Shown piece after piece: positions 44,855 through 57,136 of a stretch of 64,000 nucleotides of DNA. This stretch comes from Ypsolopha sequella (Eukaryota; Arthropoda; Insecta; Lepidoptera; Ypsolophidae): assembly GCA_934047225.1 (NCBI GenBank), contig OW203988.1, forward strand, positions 8,962,229 to 9,026,228, given 5' to 3'. The translations under genes and the position numbers were made by a program. Under the pieces are notes generated by a model, which was not told the DNA's origin, searched no databases, and saw nothing but the letters and a program-made list of their open reading frames with translations. Positions within the stretch are counted from its first letter, which is position 1; each line of letters opens with the position of its first letter.

Positions 44855-46033
44855 GGTCAAGTGCGTGTTGGGCCACGCGCAGTGTAGGGTTCCGTAGTTA
44901 CCAGTTGGTCGACTATTACTCGTTAACTTGTAAAGCCTGCTTAGCTGTGATAGATACTAATGCCGTGAATTTTTTCACATATCCAAAAACAACCTTTGAG
45001 CGGGCAGATGGGGGACCATGACTTTAACAAAAAATGGCAGTTTAAAGCTTAATATTTCGCAAACGAATCCCTGAATCGAAAAGTAGTTTTTACACACCCG
45101 CAATATTCTCTAACGGTCACCCCACACTATGGGATAGACGAGAAATAGTACATTGTTCACCGAGGGAAAAAAGAGGACGATTATCAACGAGGGTGTAGTT
45201 TGAAGCCCGAGGCGAAGCCAGCTTCAATACACACGAGTTTGGAATCACTTTCTCCCGAGTTATACATAGTGCTTTATACTACACCTACGAGGAAAATAAA
45301 AGACAAATTATGTTTAAAAACACTTGTACGTATCCACATATACTATAGGTACCTACTTTCCTACCCGTGTCAGGTAAAGTTACTCTCAGCTTTCATTAGA
45401 CAGAAGCTAGCTAGTAATTTTACAAATTAAAAATTCAATAAAAGCGATTCGCGCGTGATTTTAACGTTTTGATTTCTTTTGATAACATCAGTAGGTAACA
45501 CTTGACATACTAGAGCCTGGTTATAAACTTCTTGGTAGGTAACCTAATTTAATCATATTATGCCAAAAGACAAAAAGTTTTTATGTCAGAGTTCGCAAAA
45601 TGATACTGGCCACTTGCTCATGCTATATTAAAAAAAAAAACAGCACGTCAACAATAGATTTGCATATACTTTTTCTACCCGCTCAAGCACGTTAACAATG
45701 AATTTTCATACACTTTTTCCGCCCGCATATTTGTATGACAGTAATGACGTATTTTCTGCATCGTTTTCAAAAAATCAAGAAGGTACTTTCCGAGCAGGTG
45801 TAGTATAAAATAAATTCATCTCCCCTTTACATGTAGCGGAGGTATCAAGACATATTTTTTTCAAGATTTTATTTAACTATTTTGTCGGCGTAATCAATAT
45901 GTATACCTATGCCAAATTACAGCTTTCTAGTACTAAGAGTCTCGGAGCTAAGCCGCAAACAGACAGACTGACAGACAGAAAGGCGGACATGGCGAAACTA
46001 TAGGGGTTCCTTGGTGACTACGAAACCCTAAAA
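44855..46033 (+). repeat. Non-LTR-like dispersed repeat with internal insertion
   Basis: It starts tcaagtgcgtgttgggccac, includes tgtagggttccgtagtt, and ends with a cagacagact-rich stretch, ggacatggcgaaactatagg and ctacgaaaccctaaaaa. Its first 250 bp, reverse-complemented, are the uninterrupted counterpart of the repeat split by the BEL element at the left end. The middle is displaced by about 650 bp of other DNA (45150-45808). Confidence 0.75.
45150..45808. mobile_element. Probable insertion inside the 44855-46033 repeat
   Basis: The host repeat breaks off after gatagacgagaaatag and resumes near tataaaataaattcatctcc. Part of the insert is inverted (tactacacctacgagg at 45283 with ccgagcaggtgtagta at 45790). 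Boundaries are approximate. Confidence 0.5.
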
Positions 46034-46240
46034 AACGGAACGCACATGCTAGGGTCCGGTTGCGTAACTTCTCTGGCAACCTCAGAGTTAATTCTCTGTT
46101 AAATGTATTGTGACGGAACGCTCGCTGCCGCTCCTAATGGATAACGGTAGTTTGACTTCATTAATTGTTTTGTCCGATTTAAACTTTGACTTCGTGTAAT
46201 CCGGGCTTGCATTACGTTCGTTTCTTACACTCATTTATAC

Positions 46241-46502
46241 AGCCAAATTCATACTTGAGGCTTGCTAGCGATCAGTCGATATTTTTTTTTATACTGGAGG
46301 CTTGATGGTTAAGCGGTCAGTCAATAATATTTTTTATACATGATTTTTTTTGCAAATGTTTTAAAATTACAATTTTAGCTTTTTGGTATTGAACCGGCGG
46401 GGCTTTCATTTGTAGGGAACAGAAAAAAAATAACTTTCGATAAAAATGGTCACCGAAACTTGATACCGACTACTTAACGAGTCTTAAGTATGAATATGGT
46501 TG
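46241..46502. mobile_element. Possible TIR element (AATTCATACT ends)
   Basis: ccaaattcatacttgaggc on the left pairs roughly with gtcttaagtatgaatatgg on the right. Related motifs occur at 46529 and in inverted arrangement at 59639-59826. Weak and decayed. Confidence 0.4.
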
Positions 46503-47206
46503 CATAAATTAATAATTACATTGATATAGCCTAATTCATACTGGAGACGTGGTCAGGACCAAGGTTCAATAATCAAAAAAAAATATGCAACTGACTTTGT
46601 GCAGGCGGAGAAGCGAGTTAAAGGTAGTGTGCCGATAAAACACGAGAGAGAATGACATAAATAGAAGCCATGAGATGCTACGATTTTACAAACGCTACGA
46701 CTGCTACGGCGCGGCGTAGCAGTTTAGTCACGTCACGCTTCTCTTAGAAAGTTTTAAAATTAGATAGATAATTAGATAATATCAAAAGTAATCAACACCA
46801 TCTTTAGAGGAACCTATTTTTTATTTTTTTTTGGAAAAGAGTTACTAAAATTGTTCACAAGTGTCACTTTTACTTTTTTTATTATCATACATAACTTATA
46901 TATCAATATTTTTTGCATTCGACTGATGACCGCCCCATACCGAGGGTCGGAATATATCGAGTAAATTTGTTTTTATTGTTTTAATAGATACTAATAAATA
47001 TTCATAGGAAAAGCTTATAAAAGCAAAATATAATATATTTATAGACGTTTTAAAATAACTGGTATATTTTATTAATTTCTATAGGTCAATGATGTTGTAA
47101 ATATATCCGAATTCCAGTGTTTGACAATTCTAAAAATCTAACCAAGTCATTTTATCGAAGTTATAAATTCCGTATATATACGTACACGATCAAATTAAAT
47201 GTAATC

Positions 47207-47230
47207 ATAATCATAATCATAATCATTTTA
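47207..47230. repeat. Simple repeat (aatcat)n
   Basis: Four copies of taatca/aatcat run in tandem, then AT-rich sequence with no gene. Confidence 0.8.
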
Positions 47231-49081
47231 TTCATAAGTTTCATTACATGTCAATAGAATTAGATAAGAATGTAGAAAAGGATATTCATATTTTTTCTTA
47301 CATTGGGGACTTATTAAATAAAGAAATATAAACTGGATAAGATTGTCAGCCATAGGAATACCGAGTGAAACGGTGTCGAGTTATAAAACCTTTCTTTAAT
47401 TATTATATTAAATATGTGAATGTTTTAAATTTAAGAAAGCCCATTTTTTTTATCCGTATTATGTTTAATTTTTCATCGTATTCCATTGTTTTTTTAACAT
47501 TACAATCAACGTGCATAAAGTGTATTTAAAGTATTACATATTTTACAACAAAAAAAACTATTTGAATTCGTACTTTGTTATTGTCATATTTCAATTACCA
47601 CTTTTTATTTATCCTGTTCAACAGTTTATACAAAACCCGGCAAGATTTCCATATCGCTATTTGTTGGAAAGCGGTGGAAAGTCGCTCGCGTCTGGAAACT
47701 TCTCCGCCAATATTCCATTTCCGAAGCATCGCGTGCTCTGTGCACTCGCCTGTACTACTGTCGAGGAGAAAAGTCGCTGCTTTCATTGGTTTGAAGGTAA
47801 ATTTGATTTGGACCTAAAATGTTTTAGGTATTATTACAAACAATAATTAAAACACTCAGGGCCAGTTGATTGTGGCGTTTCCTCAATTTTCTGCTGTTTT
47901 ATAAGAGGATTAAAATCCTCTTTTAAAAATGGTAATTTTTTTATTTCCACCTCCTCCTCGTAAGCTCGTGGTTCGAATACTTGCGTACCAATCTGGAGGT
48001 CCCAGGTTCAAATGCAAAACACGCGGTCCGAACACAAATGCAATTCATGTTATGACAATGTAGACTTTTTTTTTTATTTTGTACTGATAACACCAAAAAA
48101 ATCTCTTAGATAAAGTTGTTTTTGATCATACAAATTGGTTAACACAGAGTTTGTGTAAGCTAACAACGCTTTAAACAAAACAGCCTGTTTCGTTTTTTGT
48201 ATTTATTGTAGGTTTGTTACTATCTAAAGCTAACAAAGTTATTTTTAAACAATTTACGCTCATGAAACCAAATTATTAATTTCATTCTATATATTAGGAT
48301 AATAGAATAGACAAAGAAATCCCGGAATGTGCGTTTCAAACAGAAGGAATTAAATGGCGGTAGTCGTACTTATAACAGGAACGAAGTTGTTTGTAAGCCA
48401 TTTAATATGAAGTGTCACTGAAAATGGTGATACCCACTTCGCTCCACGACTGTACCTACATAATGGGCAAACTTTGTTTAAGCATCGGTGCGTATTGTTG
48501 GCCCAACTTAAATTATACATGTGTTTTAGCGAGTTCGTATTATTTCATTATACTTTTGTTTGTGTTTTGTTAAACAAAAGCTATTGGAAAGGAATTTCTT
48601 TGTAAAATGTATAAAGCCATTTCTGCTCCACGCAAGCTACAAATAAAAAATAATAGCTGCACGATTGCTTTTTTTCCAGCCGTCTCGTTAAATGTCTTTA
48701 AAACATGGCTGCTTAATTAGCACAACTTCATTTTACGAAATAGAATTAACAGATCTGTTAAATGGTCTGATGGCCATCGAATTTGTGCTCAATAACAAAA
48801 AATAAAGAAATTTAAATATTTCCGTTGGAATCATTAGGCTGGTATGGTGAAGTGTGCGCTGGGGGAGATGTCGCGGCGCACGCGCAGGCCCCGCCTCCCG
48901 CACTAATTGCGCCAATCTGCGGGACGCTACACACGCACACATGGGCACCACACACGCATCTACACACGACAAGTATGGCACGGTGCGTATACGACGGTTG
49001 ACGACATAAAATGCCATAGATCCAGCAGGAATAAATTATGCGGTATTTTGGGGATTTCTCCAGTTTCAGAGCTTCATATAA

Positions 49082-49137
49082 ATGGTAGAGCAATCGCCGG
49101 AAAGAGAGAGGTCCCAGGTTTGAGTCCTGGTTCAGAC
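49082..49137 (+). repeat. tRNA-derived SINE head or tRNA pseudogene
   Basis: The A-box-like tggtagagcaatcg is followed 22 bp later by the B-box-like ggtttgagtcc. A closely similar unit lies on the minus strand at 56654-56715. Mismatches in the anticodon stem argue against a working tRNA. Confidence 0.6.
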
Positions 49138-49333
49138 ATACAGATTAACTTTTCTTACGTTTCTTTACCATCATAATAACAATTAATTTGTATTTCCTTG
49201 CAATAGAAATATCGCCCATAAAAATGAATAAACATGGTCTATATCAGAGGAGCAGAAATTATTAAAACTGCTTATTTTTATTCAAAGAATAGTCATCCTA
49301 AAGTCTAAATACCTACCAACGAATAGGACAGTA

Positions 49334-49444
49334 CAGTGGAGACCGCATCAAGTAAGACACATTTGACTTTGTACCTATCTTATATTCTTCTCTGTAGGGG
49401 CTAATGTCGTACTGCAAGTGTATAGCTTGATGTGGTCTCCACTG
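49334..49444. mobile_element. 111-bp TA-target MITE
   Basis: The ends CAGTGGAGACCGCATCAAG and CTTGATGTGGTCTCCACTG are inverted with one mismatch in 19 and flanked by TA (49332-49333 and 49445-49446). Non-coding; mariner-like ends. Confidence 0.85.
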
Positions 49445-52408
49445 TACGAGTGGCTCTATCAATGCGAAATGGCGGACAGACAACATTAGAACAAAACCAG
49501 TTTAATACGTTTAGTGATGTGCAGTGCAGTCTCGTCAGGTTCGTTTATTTCACCTTTTAACCGACGACGAGGGTAATTGGAAAAATCTCATTTAGGTACA
49601 TGCGACCCTTCTCGCAATGGCCTTTGTGAGGAAACTTTAGAACTTAAGACTAGCAGACGATAGAAAAAGAAAATGAACAAATCCAAAGCTATTGTAATTT
49701 TTGATGAGAGTTTGTAGCTGAAAGAGAAACGGAGACGGGTTCCGAACAATGATTTTTCAATGATGACTTCTAATTCAATAATTAGTTAATGCTTATAAAA
49801 AAATAATAAAAATATATAATATATTCATATATATCGTCAAGACATGAATCCCCGAGGGTGTATCAGAGTTGTACCCGAGTGTGAACTGTGAAATGGAAGT
49901 CAGCACGGTCCGCTCTTGCGGTTCGAGTTTCACCGACGCTTATAGGAAATAGGTACTTGAAAATATTAACAAATAGCTATCGAAAATAAACACAGAAGTA
50001 ATGGCCATAGGAATTAATGAGACATAAAATTCGAGAGGTTTTCCTGCAACTCTCCATAAATGTACTTTAGCTCCTCGACCGTTGTTCTACAATAAAGTTC
50101 CCCGATACAACCGAACCAACCAACACGATCAACTCTCAACTTGTTAACCTCAACCGATTGAATGGAAAATAAGCTCTGATATCAGAGGTGTTAAGTCTTA
50201 ATTTAGTTGATGATGTTTCGATACGAGTGAGTCCGATATTGTCATTGCTCAATAGGTGTGAAATTGGCGATATGCCGCCGATACGATGCCGACTGTGCAG
50301 TGTGCCGATTGAATTATGTGTGTTTTTGCCGATGTTTTTGTTTGTACCTCGCGCTCCGACGTTACGTAATGGAAGGTAACAATAAACAATGTTTTAAATG
50401 GTCAAGATACAAAGACCAGTTCCAGTAAAAAGAGGCCAAATTTTTGTAAACCTGTAATGACACGGGAGGCCACACAGAAAAATCAAATTACAACATATCT
50501 ACAAGCAAGCGCGCGACGAATTTCGAAAACGACTATTGTTTTTTGGTGTTTTCACTACATACTAAACCGAAAATAATAAAATCCGTTTAAAAGAGGCATT
50601 GAAATAAATAATTTTCATTCCATCATCAATTCCGAGGCGGCCAAGCGTCACGGCTGGTTCGGCCTAACATAAATTAGGCATGTGCGTCAAAATCGGAGGC
50701 CTTATCGAGTTACAGGGACAGAGGTCCGTAGCCGTGACAGCGAGCTCTTTAAGCAAACAAACAAAAAACAGATGAAGTGTTACATATCTGGTACAAGATA
50801 CTGTAAGTGAACAAATCTTATCTCCGGACTACTTGGCTTTTAAATTTAATATGCTGTCTACTAATGAAACATTTTGTGAACTAATCTGCAAATATATCAA
50901 AGGATTAATAATATTATACACACCCAATGTAGGTAAAGATATTGTTTTATAGGCTGCAGTCAGCAAAGACAAGTCTAGGTATAAAATTTTATGAAGAAGT
51001 GTCATAAAAAGCTTAAACTCCAGGTGAAAACGATCTGCGTTGTCATCGCAAGTTTTTTATGTGGCTCTTGGACTTTATGCTTAAATATGCCCGTAATTGT
51101 CGACTGTGTGTGTATTTATACCAAGACTGTAAAACATAGGCGGACTTAAGAACATATGTGAAAGATTTTAATTAAAAAACTTATTTGTATAATCTTGTAG
51201 TCGATATAACAGTTTGGGCAATATTACTCGTGTAATCGAGTCGCTGCCGTGTTCCCGACAAATGAATTTACACTCAGATACAATCAAAGTGCCACAAGAA
51301 GCTTCATCGTGATACTCGACACTAACACGATAACAGTTTCACAAACAAGCCGAAACCTCGCCTTGGTCCGGTCCCCAGGCTCCACGCACACATAAACTAT
51401 GCACGTTACTGGCCGGACCGAACTCGACGAAATCAATTCCCTGTTCCGATTCCGAGAAATGACACAGTTTCTTAAGTGTCACATCACTACCAACGCACAG
51501 CGAAATAAATTCTAATCATTCTGTCTTCCGCACCACACCCAAATTCAACCCTTAACACTTCCAAATTAGATTTAATTTCGAACGCAAGCAGCGGAGTAGT
51601 TAAAATATAAAGAAGAGCCACCTGTCTCCACGAAAAACTTTATGGGGGCTATAAAATTTAAACCTCAAAAGGAGAAAAACAAAAAAGTATGGATTATTCC
51701 GTTTTTTTTGACGGGTGAGGCCCATTTTAGATCGTGTTTACCTAAGCTGTCACCTTACGAATGGCGATTTTGACTGGTCGAGCTTGGGAATTAATTGTGG
51801 AGTTTGGGAGAGATGTAGAGATAACGCGAGGTAGACAGCATCGGCCTACCGTTCCGATTCCGAGTGAGCAATTTGCTTAATGCTGACAGTTTCGGTTGCT
51901 GGCCTAAAGGTCGATGGAGGGCATCCAAATCAATGAAATTGTTATGACTTTTCAGATAATTATATATGTAATTTAAGATGCATTACAAATTAAAAAAGAT
52001 CAATTAGAAACAAATCTCAAGCAAGAAAAAAATTTGAAAATAGTTTGTAATGCACTCTAAAGTATCCAAAGCGGTGGAATTTGCTATAGATATGTTATCT
52101 TAAGTATGAAATGAACTAATGATTTTGTTCTGACCTCAATAAATTAAGGGCATAGGTGATCAGAGTTTGAGCACCTCATTTTTCATCAAGTTGAACTGAA
52201 ATCTATGGCGTTTTATTCATTGTTTAAAATAGCACGCTCTGAGTCGTGGTTGTTACGATAGCCAAAATATCACGTCTCGAAAAACGGAGTTTTTATTAAA
52301 TAACTCGGCTTCTAGTTTCAATACAAAAACACGATTTATTCAAACTGGCATATTTTATAAAGAAAAAACCAACTAAATCCGGAAATCGATACTCGAGAGA
52401 AAATCAAC

Positions 52409-52690
52409 AAGTCTAAAATAGAGTAAAATAGAAGGTTATAAAATATTTTGTTTCCAGTAAATAAATGCATCCATTTTAGACAAGAAGTCTCAAGTAGAGT
52501 AAAATAGAAGGTTATAAAATATTTTGTTTCCAGTAAATAAATGCATCCATTTTAGACAAGAAGTCTCAAATAGAGTAAAATAGAAGGTTATAAAATATTT
52601 TGTTTCCGTCTATGGTTTCCAGTAAATAAATGCATCCATTTTAGACAAGAAGTCCAAAATAGAATAAAATAGAAGGTTATAAAAGAATTG
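52409..52690. repeat. 76-bp minisatellite, about 3.5 units
   Basis: gagtaaaatagaaggttata recurs at 52421, 52497 and 52573, and in altered form at 52662. The last interval is longer because of a 13-bp insertion (gtctatggtttcc). Confidence 0.9.
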
Positions 52691-53357
52691 TTTGCCAAAG
52701 AATTGAAAGCCGATTACCGTATAACTGTGCCGAAATTCATAAAGAATAAATTGAAATAAGGAATAATTTTTTTTAATATTTTATGACTTGATGTTAGGAT
52801 CCAGATTTGGATTTACATTTACTAGATTAAATATTAAAATTAGGTTCAGCTACTACAAGAAGAACGGCAAGAAACTCAGTGGGAACATTATACTATTTTA
52901 CATAATGTGTCATAAGTAGTCATAACATTACATAAGTCAGTATCTCCTTCTATGTTTTATCATGTTTATGACTGATACATAACATAGAGAGAGATACCAT
53001 GCTTTCTTATCATTATAGTAATCATTTAACCTTGATTTTTATTGTATTTGCTCCGTAATTTTTATTGAAGTTTTTCAGGAGCTAAGCGTGTTTAACACAG
53101 ACATATATTCATGTCACCGAATACTTTGTATATTTTTCATGTTAAATGGAATATTTCAGCTCAACCAGTTAGTCATTCTGAGTCAATTAACTTAGTCAGC
53201 TAACCATCGATTCTTAGTCCAATGTCAAAAACGAATGAACAGATCAGAAACAAATAATGATAATGATAATTTTAGAAAATAAAATCACGCAAAACCCTAC
53301 AAAAATATATGTAAGTTTAATAACAACGATAAAAATCAACAAAAACTGTTTACTGAC

Positions 53358-53601
53358 CATGAGAGCCGACGGCCGCGGAGTAGGGCGCATGCATCTGCTG
53401 GTGGTAGTATCTGGCGCGGCTGTGATGCCCGCCCTCCAGCGGCGAGTGGAAGAAGCCGTCGCCGTTCACCTCGCCGTTCACATCGGCCGCGGCCGGACTG
53501 CCGTTCACGCGGCTTTCATACCACCGCTGCTGCAACGCGGCGGTACCCGCCCCGCCGCCCTCGCCACTCATGTCCATGACTCTACCGGCCTCACAAACCA
53601 T
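53358..53601 (-). CDS. srp: GATA factor, coding exon 1 with initiator ATG
   Basis: Minus-strand exon with ATG at 53601-53599. An in-frame TAA lies 12 nt upstream of it, so translation must start in this exon. The donor TCATG|gtcagt at 53357 leaves one G, which joins GT of the 17521-18063 exon to make Gly. The 81 codons begin MVCEAGRVMDMSGEGGG and are rich in Gly, Ala and Ser, with a His/Tyr/Gln stretch (YYHQQMHAPYSA). No domain is recognised, as expected for the divergent N-terminus of a GATA activator. Met9 (gtcATGG) has a better initiation context than Met1 and could be used. High GC compared with the flanks. Gene identity rests on the downstream finger exon and the phase match. Confidence 0.85.
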
Positions 53602-53732
53602 GCATCGCGTTTATAAAACCGCACTAAAAGTCCTCGCTATCGACATAGTTTTTCAATTATTTTTTGCAAGCGAGTTCAGTCTCATTTGTTAGGTTATTGT
53701 TTTATTGCGTCCGGGATGGGAGCTGATCGTAT
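53602..53732 (-). other. 5'UTR part of coding exon 1, with upstream ORFs
   Basis: A strong acceptor (ttttcttttgcag|AT) at 53733 starts the exon, so at least one more non-coding exon lies to the right. The leader has a 10-codon upstream ORF (ATG at 53685-53683, stop at 53655-53653). A second ATG at 53605-53603 opens a 4-codon frame that overlaps the main start (ATGCATGG). Confidence 0.65.
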
Positions 53733-54333
53733 CTGCAAAAGAAAAGTTTTTGTTGAACGGTTGACATAAATTATGTAAGTAATTAGGATAATTAAAGTTT
53801 AAATTCCAAGATGAGTCTCAAAACCTTTAAGTAGTCCTTTAGTCCAGAGTCAACTTTCAGATAATTGCTTTATTTATAAAATTAGGTACAGAATACAATA
53901 GTATTAATAAGAAAAAGAAACAATTTTACGTACATACCGCACGCGCAAATAGTTTTTTGTGTTACAAGGGGCCCAAGTAATACTTTGTACGTCGAGGGAG
54001 TTATTTTAAATTCAGAGCGAAGCGAAGGATTCTAAAGTAGAATCCTGAGCGTAGCGAGGAATTCAATATACACCACCGGAGAACAAAAATACTTATAAGA
54101 ATAGGTTTCCTCCATACATGCACCTATGACATTCCAGGTTTTTTAATAAGAACTTTTTATTTATCTATTTATTACAACGCCCACAGCACACATTTACGAT
54201 TATATGGCATATAAACATTAACTTAACATAGGCTTACATTATATAATCTTTACTTAAATATACTCATAAATTGACTTTATTATACTTTATTAAGTTTTTT
54301 TTAACCTTTTAAATAAAGTTTCCTTCCAAAGGA

Positions 54334-54597
54334 TATACAACGTGTAACAGAAAGGTGTAACCATATTTGAAGAGCTAATTCAGTCAATGGTATGGAACAA
54401 CTTTTACTACGGAGCCAACCCTGAAATCTCAAAAAAAAATATCTGCCCTTCCATACATTTCGGCCGAGCGGCATTGCATTTTTCTATGAAAGAGTAAAAA
54501 AAAAATTTCGGTTTTATTTCATAGTAAAAGTTGTTCTACACCATTGACTGAATAAGCTCATCAAATATGGTTACACCTTTCTGTTACACGTTGTATA
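54334..54597. mobile_element. TATACAACGTGTAACAG TIR element, copy 3
   Basis: The ends tatacaacgtgtaacagaaa and tttctgttacacgttgtata are perfectly inverted. The interior matches 38280-38551 (catacatttcggccgagcgg). 264 bp, non-coding. Confidence 0.88.
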
Positions 54598-55494
54598 CAA
54601 AGTAGAGTAGATCTTGAGCTTTTTATACACAAAACGACAAGTGTTACTATTTATTTTTGAAGCAATAAAACATATATATTTGGTGGTTTTCTATTTTTGT
54701 CTTTGGATACATAATCAGATAAAAGAACCTTGGCACATTATTTAACCTTTCAATTCAATAAAAACAAGAATTGAGAACATTTGAAACGAAAGTAAAATCA
54801 ATCAAAGGTCTTATCAGTAAAATAAACTGAAGTCGGTACTATTTCAAAAACGGCAATCAGTTAAGATAACAATACTTATCAAAGCCCGCGTCGCTGTATG
54901 AACGCTCCCAATACGATTATCTGATACCAAACGACAGACAAAAGACACCGCAAATCACATGCACTCCGTGGCTTTAGCCAACCAGTGTGATTTTTATTGT
55001 TAATGTATTTACTAGTCGTATATCAAAAACAATTACATAATTAAAACATCGATTCTCTAAGTTTTATTTTATATATCAAACATTCAAAAAAATATAATTT
55101 AGTATTGTTGAATAAAATGCTGTGGTACAAAAAGCGAACTTAGATATTACTGTTCTAATAACACTACAAATTTTGGTATCAGACTTTCAGACTGGAAATT
55201 ACATGTATTATCTACATTTGATATATTTTTATTCTGCCAACTAGGTATATAAGGTATTTTTAGGGCTCCGTGTTTATCAAAAGGTAGGCACGATATCTGA
55301 TACAAATACTAAATCAAGCTACATTAAATAAAAAAGACTTAGCTAATTTAGAAAGACAAATTATGGTCTTCAATTGGATCAGTTGTTACTTTTGGGCCTA
55401 AAATAAATGAGAAAAATTTTATTTTGCGGAACTGTAACATGTGACATGTGAGTTTCGTAATAGTTTTGCACGAGTGTCCCAATGTTCAGTTGCT

Positions 55495-55612
55495 GAGACC
55501 AATCAGAAGCGAGAACGAAAAGAGGGCATTGGCATAAGAAATTAAGACAGACCGTTATCGCTCGTGATTGGTTCTCTAGCGGTGTTATAATAAATTTGGC
55601 CAATCAGAGCGC
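55495..55612. promoter_or_regulatory. Cluster of three CCAAT motifs
   Basis: accaatcaga (55498), tgattggttc (55566) and gccaatcaga (55599) lie within about 115 bp, next to ttataat-rich sequence. They fit NF-Y sites, but similar blocks occur inside lepidopteran repeats, so this may be repeat-borne. Confidence 0.3.
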
Positions 55613-55806
55613 AGAATTGCCGTGTTATAATGTAATATTATAACATCGGTCAAACAATGTAGGTATCATATAAAACCGCTTTTGATGTTGTAATTACCAT
55701 TATTGCAGTATAGTCAGAACTATTATGGTATTCAGTAAATTATTGCTAACAGGGTTTTCATATTTATGGAATGTTTGAAAGAATTGAACTTAAAAAGTTT
55801 TTCAGT

Positions 55807-55950
55807 TATAATGCGTATTATAATATAGCTTGAACGCTGTGACAGCTGTCAGCGCTATACATATTTGAGCATGAGAAAGAGAGTTAGAAATACAAATTGT
55901 GTAGCTCTGTCCTGCTGTCACAGGGCTCAGGCTATATTATACGCACTATA
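55807..55950. mobile_element. 144-bp TIR element
   Basis: tgcgtattataatatagctt on the left pairs with ggctatattatacgcact on the right, and gctgtgacagc pairs with gctgtcacag further in. Non-coding. Confidence 0.65.
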
Positions 55951-56194
55951 GTCATCAAAAACTAGCCCATGTATTTATTTACAAAAAGAAATGTGCTGTG
56001 GATTTCGTTTGTTTTTATAATCAAGAAGACTGATGATGACTTTCAGTAAAGTTAATTTCGTTTGGAAGAGTTTTCAGTTGGTGAATACTAATAGATACAA
56101 CAAAATACAGATTGTAATATCTATCTTTATTAATAATAAAGTAGTAAAATAGTCATGAATTTTTAAGTTAAATGGGTTATTATAATTTGTTTGA

Positions 56195-56415
56195 ATTTTT
56201 TCTGTCCGTCTGTTCAGTTTTAACTCGGGAACCACTCAACGGATTTGGATGCGGTTTTCTTTACTATCATCGTATAAGCTATATAATGTAACATATATCG
56301 TATAACATATAAGCTATAAAGGGTGTTGATAATTTATCTGCTAAGCAAGAAACTGTATTACGTGCATTGATTGAAAGACACTTCCACGCGGGTGAAGGCG
56401 GGGGCAAAATCTAGT
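56195..56415 (+). repeat. Decayed non-LTR-like repeat
   Basis: tctgtccgtctgttcagttt, ggatttggatgcggttttct and gacacttccacgcgggtg are familiar pieces of a common lepidopteran repeat, also seen at 33770-33895. Confidence 0.6.
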
Positions 56416-56653
56416 AAGTCAGTAATATTTCTTTACTGAAATACGACCATTGGGTCGGCGTTAGAAATGCGGATAAAAATACGTAGATATATTGAAATTA
56501 CAAAAAAAATTGGCGCTTTGTGATGCAAAATCAAATGAAAAATGGCAATTTAGTTCCTTTTTTGGAAACTTATAAGTTAAACATAATACTTGTAAATTAA
56601 CATTATACCATTGCAGTATAGAAACGCAGAAAGCAAAGTAAATATGGATGTGA

Positions 56654-56715
56654 AAGCTCTGAACCGGGAATCGAACCCGGGACCTCTCGCTTGCCGGGCG
56701 ATTGCTCTACTTACA
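56654..56715 (-). repeat. tRNA-derived SINE head (intact A and B boxes)
   Basis: On the minus strand agtagagcaatcg (A-box-like) is followed by a short stem with loop CCGGCAA and a perfect B box GGTTCGATTCC (56667-56677). The T-arm folds well (gtcccggg...cccgg). The acceptor stem is not convincing, so it is more likely a SINE head or pseudogene than an active tRNA. Confidence 0.6.
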
Positions 56716-56965
56716 AAAGAATAAAAAATACTTGTACTCACAAAACTTTTGGATGATCTATAAAGATTTAATATTTAATTTGATCCATACGAAATGATAA
56801 CGTATATGGATGGTTTGATCCATCATCCATATACGTTATCATATCAAAATACAAATGACAGGGCCACTTGAATTACCCGCACTACTTATATCAGAAAATA
56901 TATCAATTCGGAATGGACAAGGCTTGACTGGTTGTCTGGTTGGTATGGAAAAAAATAACTGTCTA

Positions 56966-57053
56966 GAATAGGTAAGTCCAATCGATCGGTAGCATACTTT
57001 TGTCGTGATTGCAAAAGGTCGCGGGTTCAAATCCTGGCCCGAGGATTTTTTTT
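56966..57053 (+). repeat. tRNA-like fragment with B box and oligo-T
   Basis: The B box GGTTCAAATCC (57024-57034) follows a stem cttttg/caaaag, and a run of T at 57046-57053 could end pol III transcription. The A-box region is weak. Confidence 0.45.
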
Positions 57054-57136
57054 AATGTTTTTCTTATTTGACATTCTTGAGCATTTTTACTAGGACTTAC
57101 TCAAAAGATCTTTGCTATAGTTATGATTACTAAATA

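Larger units (their letters stand above)
18064..53357 (-). other. Giant intron 1 (35.3 kb) holding the satellite elements
   Basis: The ends are gtcagt at 53357 and a cag acceptor at 18064, and phase 1 is kept across it. It holds the palindrome at 18.3 kb, several MITEs, two minisatellites, the 24-bp satellite, both octamer-array elements and a 1.2-kb non-LTR-like repeat. Unique stretches (for example 21.0-24.9, 28.9-31.6 and 50.0-52.3 kb) show scattered GC-rich blocks and GATA motifs but no supported exon. Confidence 0.8.

Noticed and set aside
44716..45021. 101-codon frame
   Set aside because: It runs from unique DNA into the common repeat at 44855, so it is a chance frame.
53257..53616. 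119-codon plus-strand frame opposite coding exon 1
   Set aside because: It lies opposite the GATA exon in GC-rich sequence and starts in AT-rich intron. No domain is seen.
56654..56715. Functional tRNA-Ala gene
   Set aside because: The T-arm and B box are good, but the acceptor stem does not pair convincingly and loop position 33 is not T. A near copy elsewhere suggests a SINE.
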